Assembly (NCBI RefSeq): GCF_025725685.1
Contig: NZ_CP107008.1
Coordinates: forward strand, 1 to 64,000
Length of the DNA: 64,000 nt
Source of the DNA: Halomonas sp. M4R1S46
Lineage (GTDB): Bacteria; Pseudomonadota; Gammaproteobacteria; Pseudomonadales; Halomonadaceae
Direction of reading: 5' to 3'
Shown here: positions 36,121 to 44,693 of the stretch, piece by piece
Layout of the letters: each line of letters begins with the position of its first letter
Numbering within the stretch: the first letter of the stretch is position 1
The notes under the pieces: generated by a model
What the model was told of the DNA's origin: nothing
Seen by the model: the letters and a program-made list of their open reading frames with translations, nothing else
Database searches by the model: none
Position numbers and translations under genes: made by a program

Positions 36121-36639
36121 ATGGCGGAAGACAACAACCAGAGCGGCGGCGCCAACGGCCAGGCCGCCGGCCAGCAGGACAAGCCCCAGGTGCAGTTCGC
36201 CCTGCAGCGCATCTACGTCAAGGACCTCTCCTTCGAGGCGCCGAACTCCCCCGCGGTGTTCCAGCAGCCGTTCAAGCCGAAGGTCGGCCTGGACCTGAAC
36301 ACCACCCACCAGAAGGTCGGCGAGGAGCTGTACGAGGTGGTGATCAAGGTCACTGCCCAGGTGACCCACAGCGAGGAAGGCACCACCTCCTTCCTGGCCG
36401 AGATCGAGCAGGCCGGCCTGTTCCGCATCGGCGGCATCGAGGGCGCGCAGCTGGACCACACCCTGGGCGCCTTCTGCCCCAACGTGCTGTTCCCCTATGC
36501 CCGCGAGTGCATCGACAACCTGGTCAACCGTGGCGGCTTCCCCCCGCTGATGCTGGCGCCGGTGAACTTCGAGGCGATCTACGCCCAGAAGAAGCAGCGC
36601 GAGGCCCAGCAGCAGCAGGGCGAGCAGGCCACCCAGTAA
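36121..36639 (+). CDS. secB: Protein-export chaperone SecB
   Basis: SecB (172 aa) is a homotetrameric cytoplasmic chaperone that keeps precursors unfolded and hands them to SecA. QVQFALQRIYVKDLSFEAPN at the N-terminal side and LFPYARECIDNLVNRGGFPP are family signatures. The N-terminal 22 residues and the C-terminal tail are Gln/Gly/Ala-rich. AAAGGA precedes the ATG. It follows the rhodanese gene by 53 bases, and repeat copy B starts 29 bases after it. Confidence 0.97.
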   Translation: MAEDNNQSGGANGQAAGQQDKPQVQFALQRIYVKDLSFEAPNSPAVFQQPFKPKVGLDLNTTHQKVGEELYEVVIKVTAQVTHSEEGTTSFLAEIEQAGLFRIGGIEGAQLDHTLGAFCPNVLFPYARECIDNLVNRGGFPPLMLAPVNFEAIYAQKKQREAQQQQGEQATQ

Positions 36640-36668
36640 GCGACAGCTACGAGAGATGAGTGCCGGGG

Positions 36669-36831
36669 ACAAGGCGGAGCGAGGGTCCTACGCCAGGGGT
36701 GAGGAGGTTCCTCCGAACGGGCTGGCCATGGGTGGCCAGCACTGGCCCTGCAAGCGGAGCAGGACGCGAGAGCGCCGCAGGGCGTCGGTAGCGCCCAAGG
36801 ATGGGTTCACAGCGCCCTCGCTGAGCCTTGT
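36669..36831 (-). repeat. Structured intergenic repeat, copy B (full length, inverted)
   Basis: Full-length copy in the secB-rsmE gap, inverted relative to A and C. Arms ACAAGGC-gga-GCGAGGG (36669-36685) and CCCTCGC-tga-GCCTTGT (36815-36831) are perfectly complementary with 3-base internal loops. Interior hairpins include CTGGCCA/TGGCCAG and GGAGG/CCTCC. The core aligns with copy C along its whole length when reversed. Confidence 0.88.
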
Positions 36832-36882
36832 TGCCGGGAAAGCTCATCGCGTTAACCGAACGAGCGCAGAATCTCTCAGCCC

Positions 36883-37614
36883 ATGGCGATAAAGGCTCCA
36901 CGTATTTACGTCGCCGCCGCGCTGTCCGCCGGCGGCGACGTCGTCCTGCCCGAGGGGGCCGCGCGCCACGTCGCGCGGGTCCTGCGCCTGGGCGAGGGTG
37001 CGCCCCTGGTGCTGTTCGACGGCGCCGGCGTGGAGGCCGAGGCGGTGCTGGTCGAGGCCGGCCGCAAGCGCGTGGTGGCCCGGGTCGAGGCGTTGCACGA
37101 GGGCCGCGGCGAGTCGCCGCTGGCGGTGCACCTGGGGCAGGCGGTCTCCAAGGGCGACCGCATGGATTACGCCATCCAGAAGGCCGTGGAGCTGGGGGTG
37201 GCCGCCATCACGCCGCTCTACACCGAGCACGGCGACGTGCGCCTCAAGGGCGACCGCGCGGCCAAGAAGCTCGCCCACTGGCAGGCGGTGGCCGCCAGCG
37301 CCTGCGAGCAGTGCGGCCGCGCCACCCTGCCGCCGGTGCACCCGCCCCTGGCCCTCGCCGACTGGCTGGCCGGACGCGAGGAGGCCCTGCGCCTGGTGCT
37401 GCATCCCGGGACCCCCGGGGCGCTCGACCGCCAGGCCACGACCGCCTCGGCGGCGCTGCTGATCGGCCCCGAGGGCGGCCTCTCCCCGGCCGAGGTGGAG
37501 GCCGCCGGTGCCGCCGGCTTCGCGGCCCTCTCCCTCGGCCCGCGCATCCTGCGCACCGAGACCGCCCCGGTGGTCGCGCTGACCCTGCTTCAGGATCGCT
37601 TCGGCGACCTGTGA
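36883..37614 (+). CDS. rsmE: 16S rRNA (uracil-1498-N3)-methyltransferase
   Basis: RsmE (243 aa) is a SPOUT-class methyltransferase acting on U1498 of 16S rRNA. The trefoil-knot SAM motif LLIGPEGGLSPAEVEAA near residue 195 and LSLGPRILRTETAPVVAL near 220 are diagnostic. An N-terminal PUA-like domain has ARHVARVLRLGEGAPLVLFD (in part). It lies between repeat copy B and the S1-domain gene; no clear promoter was found. Confidence 0.94.
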   Translation: MAIKAPRIYVAAALSAGGDVVLPEGAARHVARVLRLGEGAPLVLFDGAGVEAEAVLVEAGRKRVVARVEALHEGRGESPLAVHLGQAVSKGDRMDYAIQKAVELGVAAITPLYTEHGDVRLKGDRAAKKLAHWQAVAASACEQCGRATLPPVHPPLALADWLAGREEALRLVLHPGTPGALDRQATTASAALLIGPEGGLSPAEVEAAGAAGFAALSLGPRILRTETAPVVALTLLQDRFGDL

Positions 37615-37679
37615 TCGACGCTTTTCCCGCCCAGGGCCCGCGCCCATAATGGCGGGACACTCTCTCCGGGATCCGCCCC

Positions 37680-38396
37680 ATGTCCGATTTCCGTGATCGC
37701 CGCGCCGGCACGCCCCGCCGGGAACCCATGCGCCGCGCCCGTGAGCCCAAGGCGGGCATCGGCGAGGTGGCCTACCTGCCGGTGGTGACGGTCAACGACA
37801 CCGGCGCCTTCCTCGACTGGGGGCACGCCCGAGACCTGCTGCTGCCCTACGGCGAGCAGCGCTTCCGGCCCTCGGTGGGCAAGCGGGTGCTGGTGATGAT
37901 CCGCGAGGACGACCGTGGCCGGCCGGTCGCCACCCAGCGGCTCGACCGCTACCTGTCCGATCATGCCGAAGGACTCGCCGCCGGCGCCGCCGTGGAGCTG
38001 GTCATCGCCGAGCAGACCGACCTGGGCTACAAGGCGGTGGTCGACCATCGCTTCTGGGGGCTGCTCTATCGTGACGACGTGACTCGGCCGCTGCGCCGCG
38101 GCCAGCGCCTGGAAGGCCACGTGAAGCGGGTGCGCGACGACGGCCGGCTGGACCTGTCGCTGCTGCCGCCGGGGCCGGCGCGCCTCGACGTGGTGGGCGA
38201 GGCGGTGCTCAAGGCGCTGCGCGAGAGCGGCGGCTACCTGCCGCTCTCCGACGCCAGCCCGGCTGCGGCCATCAAGGCGCGCCTCGGGGTCAGCAAGAAC
38301 GCCTTCAAGCAGGCCATCGGCCGGCTCTACAAGCAGCGCCGCATCGTCATCGAGGCCGGCGGCATCCGCTTCGTTCCCGGTGGCGACCAAGGCTGA
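37680..38396 (+). CDS. S1 RNA-binding domain protein, CvfB/YitL family
   Basis: A 238-aa protein with two N-terminal S1-like domains (about residues 25-90 and 100-150) and a C-terminal winged helix (ending about 225). This is the layout of CvfB, an RNA-binding virulence regulator in S. aureus. GAFLDWGHARDLLLPYGEQ and GRLDLSLLPPG mark the S1 parts. A CATAAT hexamer at 37645-37650 may be its -10. The bacterial role outside Staphylococcus is poorly known. Confidence 0.85.
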   Translation: MSDFRDRRAGTPRREPMRRAREPKAGIGEVAYLPVVTVNDTGAFLDWGHARDLLLPYGEQRFRPSVGKRVLVMIREDDRGRPVATQRLDRYLSDHAEGLAAGAAVELVIAEQTDLGYKAVVDHRFWGLLYRDDVTRPLRRGQRLEGHVKRVRDDGRLDLSLLPPGPARLDVVGEAVLKALRESGGYLPLSDASPAAAIKARLGVSKNAFKQAIGRLYKQRRIVIEAGGIRFVPGGDQG

Positions 38397-38426
38397 GCAC
38401 CATCTTCGAACCGGAGCTTGTCCGGC

Positions 38427-38592
38427 GACAGGCCTGCGAGGGGGCGCTGTGACCCCCTCCCTGGGCGCTACCGACGCCCTGCTGCGCTCTCGCGTCCCGC
38501 TCCGCTTGCCGGTCCGGTGCTGGCCATCCATGGCCAGCCCGTTCGGAGCCGTGCTCCTCACCCCTGGCGTAGGACCCCCTCTTCGACCTGTC
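38427..38592 (+). repeat. Structured intergenic repeat, copy C (full length)
   Basis: Full-length copy in the 318-base cvfB-gshB gap, which holds no gene. Arms GACAGGCC-tgc-GAGGGGG (38427-38444) and CCCCCTC-ttc-GACCTGTC (38575-38592) are complementary with one mismatch. Interior palindrome CTGGCCATCCATGGCCAG and hairpin GGAG-ccgtg-CTCC are present. The rest of the gap (38593-38714) shows nothing recognisable. Confidence 0.88.
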
Positions 38593-38714
38593 CCCGGCGC
38601 TTCTCGCCATGCTGATGCCTGCAGGGCCGATCGCCTTGGAGTCCGCTGCGGCCATGCGGCATACTGCAGGCCTCCATTCCCTGCCGAGCATGCCCGGCGC
38701 AGACGAGTAGATCG

Positions 38715-39686
38715 ATGAGCGAACGCCCCCTCAGGGTCGGTGTGGTGATGGATCCCATCGCCGACCTCAGCTACAAGAAGGACTCCAGCCTGGCCATGCT
38801 GTGGGCCGCCCAGGATCGTGGCTGGTCGCTGTACTACATGGAGCAGGAGGATCTCTTCCTGCGCGATGGCCGGGCCCATGCCCGCCTCAGCGCACTGGAG
38901 GTGTTCCGCGACCCCGAGCGCTGGTTCGCGCTGGGCGAGGCCGCGGCGCGCCCGCTGGCCGAGCTGGACGTCATCCTGATGCGCAAGGACCCGCCGGTGG
39001 ACGGCCACTTCCTGAATGCCGTGCACCTGCTGGGCTTCGCCGAGCGCGAGGGCGTGCTGGTGGTCAACCCGACCCGCGCCCTGCTGGAGTGCAACGAGAA
39101 GCTCTTCGCCCAGCAGTTCCCCCAATGCTGCGCCCCGACCCTGGTGTCCTGCCGGGACACCGAACTGCGGACCTTCCACGCCGAGCATGGCGACGTCATC
39201 CTCAAGCCCCTGGACGGCATGGGCGGCAGCGGCATCTTCCACGTCCTCCCCGACGGCCGGAACCTGGGCGCGATCATCGAGACCCTCACCGAGCGGGGCA
39301 CGCGGCAGATCATGGCCCAGCGCTACCTGCCGGAGATCAAGGCCGGCGACACCCGCATCCTGCTGGTGGACGGCGAGCCGGTGCCCTACGGCCTGGCCCG
39401 GGTGCCCATGGCCGGCGAGACCCGCGGCAACCTGGCCGCCGGCGGCCAGGGGGTCAGCCGCGAGCTGACCGACCGCGACCGCTGGCTGATCGAGCAGGTG
39501 CAGCCGATGATCCGCGAGAAGGGCCTGATGTTCGTCGGCCTCGACGTGATCGGCGACTACATCACCGAGATCAACGTCACCAGCCCGACCTGCGTGCGCG
39601 AGATCGACGACCAGCGCGACACCGATATCGCCGGGCTGTTGATGAATGCCGTCGAACATCGCCTCGCCGAGCGCGCTCGGGGCTGA
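38715..39686 (+). CDS. gshB: Glutathione synthetase
   Basis: GshB (323 aa) joins gamma-glutamylcysteine and glycine using ATP. It is an ATP-grasp enzyme: MDPIADLSYKKDSSLAMLWA (in part) opens the protein, VILKPLDGMGGSGIFHV near residue 160 is the grasp motif, and VGLDVIGDYITEINVTSPT is the C-terminal metal site. The gshB-tonB-yqgE-ruvX order matches pseudomonads. Confidence 0.97.
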   Translation: MSERPLRVGVVMDPIADLSYKKDSSLAMLWAAQDRGWSLYYMEQEDLFLRDGRAHARLSALEVFRDPERWFALGEAAARPLAELDVILMRKDPPVDGHFLNAVHLLGFAEREGVLVVNPTRALLECNEKLFAQQFPQCCAPTLVSCRDTELRTFHAEHGDVILKPLDGMGGSGIFHVLPDGRNLGAIIETLTERGTRQIMAQRYLPEIKAGDTRILLVDGEPVPYGLARVPMAGETRGNLAAGGQGVSRELTDRDRWLIEQVQPMIREKGLMFVGLDVIGDYITEINVTSPTCVREIDDQRDTDIAGLLMNAVEHRLAERARG

Positions 39687-39702
39687 GCGGAGGCAAGCCG
39701 CC

Positions 39703-40626
39703 ATGGCAGCGCCCGTCAGCGACCCCATCCGCTACGCGCCGGTCACTCGCCCCCACCGGCGCTGGCTGGCGGTATCGGTGTCGCTGCTGCTGCACCTGGC
39801 GATCATCGGCGTGGTGGCGAGCCGCCAGTTCGCGCCGTCGCCGCCGGAGCGCACCAGCCTCGACGTGGTGCTGGTGAGCCGTGCCACCGAGGCCCCGGTG
39901 ACGGCCGAGGCGCTGGCCGAGGCCGCCCAGCGGGCCGCCGGCGAGGTCGCCGAGTCGCCCCCGGCCGAGGCCCGGGCCGCGCCGATGGAGACCCTTCCCG
40001 ACCACCAGGCGGCGGAACGGGCCGTGGATCCCGCCACCCCGGCCGAGGCCGAGACCCCGACCCGCCAGGTCAACGAGGCGACCCCCGAGGAGACCGCGCC
40101 TCCCGCCGCCGAGCGGCCCAGCGAGGACCGGGTCACCCCCGACCCGCGGGAGAGCGCGCCCCGGCCCGCCGAGGCCCCCGCCACGCCGTCGACCACGGCG
40201 CCCTCCGCCTCGGGCCGCGACCTGCTGGCCCAGGCGACCTCCAGCATCCGCGAGCAGGGCCTGTCCGCCGACCATGCCGGGGACGCCGCCGGGCGGCCGC
40301 GACCGGCCGCCCAGCAGGCCGCCGAGGCCCGCTACATCGATGACTGGACCCGACGGGTGGAGGACTACGGCAACCGCGTGCACCCCGCCCCCCGCGAGCT
40401 CGACGGCCAGCTGCGGATTCGCGTGGTGATCGGTCGTGACGGTCAGGTTCGCCGGGCAGAGGTGATACAATCCTCGGGACATGCCGAGCTCGACCAGGCG
40501 GCGCTGGACACCGTCCATGGCGCCGCGCCCTATCGTCCCTTCGATGCGGGCATGGGCGACCTGGACAGCCTGTCCATCACCCGTATCTGGCGGTTCGGCG
40601 AAGGCAACCACTACGGCGTGCACTAA
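39703..40626 (+). CDS. tonB: TonB-family energy transducer
   Basis: A 307-aa TonB-like protein. One N-terminal span (LAVSVSLLLHLAIIGVVAS, residues ~23-41) includes the SLLLHLAIIG motif with the functional His. A long Ala/Pro/Glu-rich periplasmic spacer covers about 50-190. The C-terminal TonB domain has LRIRVVIGRDGQVRRAEVIQ and ends TRIWRF. It would couple proton motive force to outer-membrane receptors, although no ExbBD genes are near. The ATG at 39703 has GGAGGC upstream and replaces the longer open frame. Confidence 0.9.
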   Translation: MAAPVSDPIRYAPVTRPHRRWLAVSVSLLLHLAIIGVVASRQFAPSPPERTSLDVVLVSRATEAPVTAEALAEAAQRAAGEVAESPPAEARAAPMETLPDHQAAERAVDPATPAEAETPTRQVNEATPEETAPPAAERPSEDRVTPDPRESAPRPAEAPATPSTTAPSASGRDLLAQATSSIREQGLSADHAGDAAGRPRPAAQQAAEARYIDDWTRRVEDYGNRVHPAPRELDGQLRIRVVIGRDGQVRRAEVIQSSGHAELDQAALDTVHGAAPYRPFDAGMGDLDSLSITRIWRFGEGNHYGVH

Positions 40627-40643
40627 CCCCGCCGGGGAGTCCC

Positions 40644-41201
40644 ATGCAAAGCTTGAAAAACCACTTCCTGATGGCGATGCCGCACCTGGAAGACCCCAAT
40701 TTCGCCGGCACCCTCAGCTATCTCTGCGACCACGACGACAACGGCACCATGGGTGTGATCGTCAATCGGCCCCTGGAGCTGACCCTGGACGCCCTGTTCG
40801 AGCAGCTCGAGCTGGAGGCCGGCCAGAGCCCCCACCTCAATGCCCCGGTCTACTATGGCGGCCCGGTGCACAAGGATCGCGGCTTCATCCTCCACCGCGG
40901 CGACAGCGAGGCCTGGGACTCCAGCCTCCAGGTGGCCGACGACATCGCCTTGACCACCTCCCTGGATATCCTCCAGGCGCTGGCCGCCGGGCGCGGCCCC
41001 GAGCGGTTCCTGGTCTGTCTCGGCTGCGCCGGCTGGGAGTCCGGCCAGCTCGAGGCCGAGCTCAAGGACAACGCCTGGCTGACCGTGGAGGGACGTCCCG
41101 ACATCCTCTTCGACGTGCCGCCGGAGCAGCGCCTGGGCGCCAGCGCCAACCTGCTGGGCATCGACCTGAACCTGATGACCCGCGAGGCAGGACATAGTTA
41201 A
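40644..41201 (+). CDS. yqgE: YqgE/AlgH family protein (UPF0301)
   Basis: A 185-aa UPF0301 protein. LKNHFLMAMPHLEDPNFAGT at the N-terminus and GGPVHKDRGFILH in the middle are the family signatures. Called AlgH in Pseudomonas, where it was linked to alginate regulation, but its biochemical function is not established. It shares one base with ruvX (TAATG). Confidence 0.93.
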   Translation: MQSLKNHFLMAMPHLEDPNFAGTLSYLCDHDDNGTMGVIVNRPLELTLDALFEQLELEAGQSPHLNAPVYYGGPVHKDRGFILHRGDSEAWDSSLQVADDIALTTSLDILQALAAGRGPERFLVCLGCAGWESGQLEAELKDNAWLTVEGRPDILFDVPPEQRLGASANLLGIDLNLMTREAGHS

Positions 41202-41647
41202 TGGCTGAACCGGGTCAGCGCCTGATCCTGAGCTTCGATTTCGGCACCCGGCGCATCGGCGTGGCGGTGGGCAACGAGCTGACCCGCAGCGCCCGCGCCC
41301 TGGAGCCCCTGCCGGCCCGCGATGGCATCCCCGACTGGGCCCGGGTGGCGCGGCTGGTGGACGAGTGGCGACCGGACCTGTTCGTGGTCGGCCTGCCGGT
41401 CAACATGGACGGCAGCGAGAGCGTGATGAGCACCCGGGCGCGCAAGTTCGGCAAGCGGCTGTGCGGCCGCTACGGCATCCCCTGCGAGATGGCCGATGAG
41501 CGGGGGTCCACCCGCGAGGCCAAGAGCATTGCCCGGGAGGCCGGCCACCGCGGCAACTACCGCGACGAGAGCGTCGACGGCCTGGCCGCGGTGCTGATCC
41601 TCGAGGCCTGGCTGGCCCGGGCCGAGGGGCTGCCGCCCCGTCCCTGA
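41201..41647 (+). CDS. ruvX: Putative pre-16S rRNA nuclease / Holliday junction resolvase-like protein
   Basis: YqgF/RuvX (148 aa) is an RNase H-fold nuclease, implicated in 16S rRNA 5'-end maturation and earlier proposed as a resolvase. LSFDFGTRRIGVAVGNELT holds the first catalytic Asp; GLPVNMDGSE and DERGSTREA follow; DESVDGLAAVLILEAWL holds the last Asp. Co-translated with yqgE. In pseudomonads pyrR-pyrB-pyrC' follow; here the next gene is an oppositely oriented pyrB. Confidence 0.93.
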   Translation: MAEPGQRLILSFDFGTRRIGVAVGNELTRSARALEPLPARDGIPDWARVARLVDEWRPDLFVVGLPVNMDGSESVMSTRARKFGKRLCGRYGIPCEMADERGSTREAKSIAREAGHRGNYRDESVDGLAAVLILEAWLARAEGLPPRP

Positions 41648-41654
41648 ACGACAT

Positions 41655-41676
41655 CGGGCCGGCATTCGCCGGCCCG
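41655..41676. terminator. Stem-loop between convergent ruvX and pyrB
   Basis: CGGGCCGGC (41655-41663) pairs perfectly with GCCGGCCCG (41668-41676) over a 4-base loop, 7 bases after the ruvX stop. The T run is weak (ggttcctgt), so it is a plausible but imperfect terminator. Confidence 0.6.
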
Positions 41677-41724
41677 GTTCCTGTCTGGCTCGCCTTCAGG
41701 CTGACCCTGCTGGGCCGCTCACGC

Positions 41725-42753
41725 TCAGTCGCGGGCGTCGTCCACGCCGACGGTCGCCGGCACGAACCAGCGCACGTCGCGCAGGTCCTGCTCCACCAGA
41801 TCCTCGACCTGCAGCAGGGTGGCGAAGATCGCCATGCGCACCGGGATGCCGTTGTCGGTCTGGCGGAAGATCGCCAGGCGCGGGTCGCCGTTGAGGTCGA
41901 CGTCAAGGTCGTTGGCCTCGGGCCGGCTGTCGCGGGGCAGGGGGTGCATGACGATGGTGTGGTCGTTGCAGCGGCCGTCGAGGAAGGCCTTGTCCACGGT
42001 GTAGTCCCGCGACAGGCTGAAGCCCTCGCTCATCTCGGCGGTGAAGCGCTCCTTCTGGATGCGGGTGGTGTAGACCACGTCGACATCGGCGAAGTCGCTG
42101 GCCAGGCTCTCGCGGGTCTCGACGCGATGGCCACGGGAGGCGACCAGGTCGATCAGGTGGCGCGGCATCTCCAGGCCCGGCGGCGAGACCAGGGTGAGGC
42201 CCATCGGCGCATAGAGCGACAGCAGCTTGATCAGCGAGTGCACGGTGCGCCCGTACTTGAGGTCACCGGTGAGCAGGACATGGGCCCCGGCCAGCGTCTT
42301 GCCGCGCCGCGCGAACTCCTTGTCGATGGTGTAGAGGTCGAGCAGCGCCTGGCTGGGGTGCTCGCCGGGACCGTCGCCGCCGTTGATCACCGGCACCTTG
42401 GTGGCCTTGGCGAACTCGGCCACCGAGCCCTGCTCGGGGTGGCGCATCACGATGGCGTCGCAGTAGCCGCTCATCACCCGGCTGGTGTCGTAGAGCGACT
42501 CGCCCTTGGCCATGGACGAGAAGGTGAAGCCGGTGGTGTCGCAGACGCTGCCGCCCAGCCGGCAGAAGGCCGCGTGGAAGCTGACCCGGGTGCGGGTGCT
42601 GGCCTCGAAGAAGAGGTTGCCGAGCACCGCCCCCTCCAGCACCCGGGTGACCTTGCGGCGTTGAGCGATCGGTTCCATGCGTGCCGCCACGCGCATCAGG
42701 TGATCGACATCGTCGCGTGACAGGGAATCGACGGAGAGCAGGTGGGAACTCAT
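41725..42753 (-). CDS. pyrB: Aspartate carbamoyltransferase
   Basis: A 342-aa transcarbamylase, probably making carbamoyl-aspartate for pyrimidines. Carbamoyl-phosphate loop FFEASTRTRVSF, MRHPEQGSV, NGGDGPGEHPSQALLDLY, TGDLKYGRTVHSL and the late HPLPRDSRPE are all present. It is about 30 residues longer than E. coli PyrB. Neither a pyrI regulatory gene nor a pyrC-like partner is adjacent. The HPSQ and HPLPR motifs favour aspartate over ornithine transcarbamylase. Confidence 0.9.
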   Translation of the reverse strand: MSSHLLSVDSLSRDDVDHLMRVAARMEPIAQRRKVTRVLEGAVLGNLFFEASTRTRVSFHAAFCRLGGSVCDTTGFTFSSMAKGESLYDTSRVMSGYCDAIVMRHPEQGSVAEFAKATKVPVINGGDGPGEHPSQALLDLYTIDKEFARRGKTLAGAHVLLTGDLKYGRTVHSLIKLLSLYAPMGLTLVSPPGLEMPRHLIDLVASRGHRVETRESLASDFADVDVVYTTRIQKERFTAEMSEGFSLSRDYTVDKAFLDGRCNDHTIVMHPLPRDSRPEANDLDVDLNGDPRLAIFRQTDNGIPVRMAIFATLLQVEDLVEQDLRDVRWFVPATVGVDDARD

Positions 42754-42895
42754 GCGCGGGCCTCGGCTGGCGGTGGGGACGGCCGCTAGTGTACCTCCCG
42801 TGGCCGCCGGCTTCAGCCTCTCGCGCGGGTGTCCCCACCTCGAGTCGTCGCCGGCGCCCCTCGTGGGCTTGCCTCGCCCGGGCAGGCCCCGTGGC

Positions 42896-44659
42896 TTACC
42901 CCTGTCGCGCCAGGATGTCTTCCTCCGGAGGCATCGGGCCGCACTCGGTGAAGACCCGCTTGTGGCAGCGCCGGCAGACCGCCGGGTCCAGCACCGGGGC
43001 GGTGGCGCCGATCGCCGCCTCGGGGGTCTCGAAGATGCGCTCCTCGCCGAGGCGGGCCAGGTCGCCGCGGCGGCGCAGCTCGTCCAGCACCGTGCCCTTG
43101 AGCGAACTGAGCATCAGCTCGCCGCCCTGGTCGCGCAGGCGTTGGGCCTCCTGGAGCAGCATCTCGGTGCCGGCGGTATCGATGAAGTTGATGCCCTTGC
43201 CGATGATCAGCACCCGGGTGCCCGGTGCGGCACTGAGCGCCCGCAGGCGGCGCTGCACGTGGTCGGTGGCGCCGAAGAACAGCGAACCGTCGATGCGCAG
43301 GATCTGCAGCTGGGGACACTGAGCGAGGTCGTAGCGCGCGACGTTGCGGATGTGGCGGCGCGGGTGGTCCTGGCGGGGCGCCACCTCCATGACGGTGGGG
43401 CGCGAGGTGCGCTTGAGGTAGAGCACCAGCGACAGCAGCACGCCGATGTAGATGGCGAACTCCAGCGCGACCAGCAGGGTGGCGGCGACGGTCGCCGCCA
43501 GGATCATCGCCTCGTGGCGGCTGGCGCGCACCAGGTGGGCGATATGGTGACCGTCGATCAGGTTCCAGGCGATCAGCAGGATGCCACCGGCCATGGCGGG
43601 CAGCGGCAGGTAGGCGGTGATGCCCGGGGCCAGCACCAGGATCAGCGCCAGCAGGGCGGCGGCGAACACCGCGGCCAGCGGGGTGCGGGCGCCGGCGTCG
43701 TAGTTGGCACCGGAACGGGTGAAGGAGCCGGAGCTGGCGTAGCAGGAGAAGAAACCGCCGACGATGTTGGACAGCCCCTGGCCGATGAACTCCTGGTTGC
43801 CGTCGATCACCTGGCACGAGCGCAGGGCGATGGCGCGGGCGATCGAGACGGCCTCGATCAGTCCCAGCAGGGCGATGGCGAAGGCGCCGGAGGTCAGGGT
43901 ACGCAAGCTGTCCGGCGACAGCTCGGGCAGCGACAGCGGCGGCAGGGTGCCGGGCAGGGCGCCGACCAGGGCGACCCCGTGGGCCTCGCCGTCCAGCAGC
44001 CAGCAGGCCAGGCTGCCGGCGGCCAGGCCCAGTAGCAGGTGCGGCGAGCGGCGGTGGATCCGTCTTGTCACCACCGAGGTCACGAGCGAGATCAGGCCGA
44101 TGGCCAGGGCGTAGGGATTGGTCTCGGGCAGCGTCTGCGCCAGGGCCGCCAGCTCCATCAGGAAGCCCTGGCCGTCGATGGAGACGCCGAGCAGGTGCTT
44201 CAGCTGGCTGGTGGCGATCAGGATCGCCGCCCCCGTCGTGAAGCCGATCACCACCGTGTGGGAGATGAAGCTCACCAGGCTGCCCAGCCGCAGCAGTCCC
44301 ATCGCCAGCTGGATGACGCCGACCAGCAGGGTGACGGTCAGGGCGGCGGCGAGGTATTCCGAGGGCGTCAAGGTACCCAGGCTGCCGATCACGCTGGCCA
44401 GCACGATCGACAGCGCGGCGGTGGGGCCGGAGATCATGTGCCAGGAGCTGCCGAACAGCGCGGCCACGCTGGCGGCGACGATGGCGGAGTAGAGGCCGAT
44501 CTCCGGCGGCAGGCCGGCGATGAAGGCATAGGCGACCCCCTGGGGCAGCACCAGGATGGCGCCGGTGAGGCCGGCCATCAGGTCGGCGCCGAGCATCCGG
44601 CGGTCGAGGGTACGGCCCCAGCTCAGGAAGGGCAGGCTACGCGAGAGTCTGGACGCCAT
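42896..44659 (-). CDS. SulP family anion transporter with STAS domain
   Basis: A 587-aa SulP permease with about 10-14 membrane spans (residues ~25-420). A C-terminal STAS domain follows (about 435-550; LQILRIDGSLFFGATDHV opens it). SulP proteins carry sulfate, bicarbonate or organic anions, and the substrate here is not deducible. The last 30 residues carry CRRCHKRVFTEC, a CxxC...C arrangement beyond the STAS fold that could bind a metal. The start is MASRLS (44659); an in-frame TTG lies 3 codons upstream. Confidence 0.88.
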   Translation of the reverse strand: MASRLSRSLPFLSWGRTLDRRMLGADLMAGLTGAILVLPQGVAYAFIAGLPPEIGLYSAIVAASVAALFGSSWHMISGPTAALSIVLASVIGSLGTLTPSEYLAAALTVTLLVGVIQLAMGLLRLGSLVSFISHTVVIGFTTGAAILIATSQLKHLLGVSIDGQGFLMELAALAQTLPETNPYALAIGLISLVTSVVTRRIHRRSPHLLLGLAAGSLACWLLDGEAHGVALVGALPGTLPPLSLPELSPDSLRTLTSGAFAIALLGLIEAVSIARAIALRSCQVIDGNQEFIGQGLSNIVGGFFSCYASSGSFTRSGANYDAGARTPLAAVFAAALLALILVLAPGITAYLPLPAMAGGILLIAWNLIDGHHIAHLVRASRHEAMILAATVAATLLVALEFAIYIGVLLSLVLYLKRTSRPTVMEVAPRQDHPRRHIRNVARYDLAQCPQLQILRIDGSLFFGATDHVQRRLRALSAAPGTRVLIIGKGINFIDTAGTEMLLQEAQRLRDQGGELMLSSLKGTVLDELRRRGDLARLGEERIFETPEAAIGATAPVLDPAVCRRCHKRVFTECGPMPPEEDILARQG

Positions 44660-44693
44660 GAATGACAACCTCGGGGTGAGCGTGGGGAAGTCA

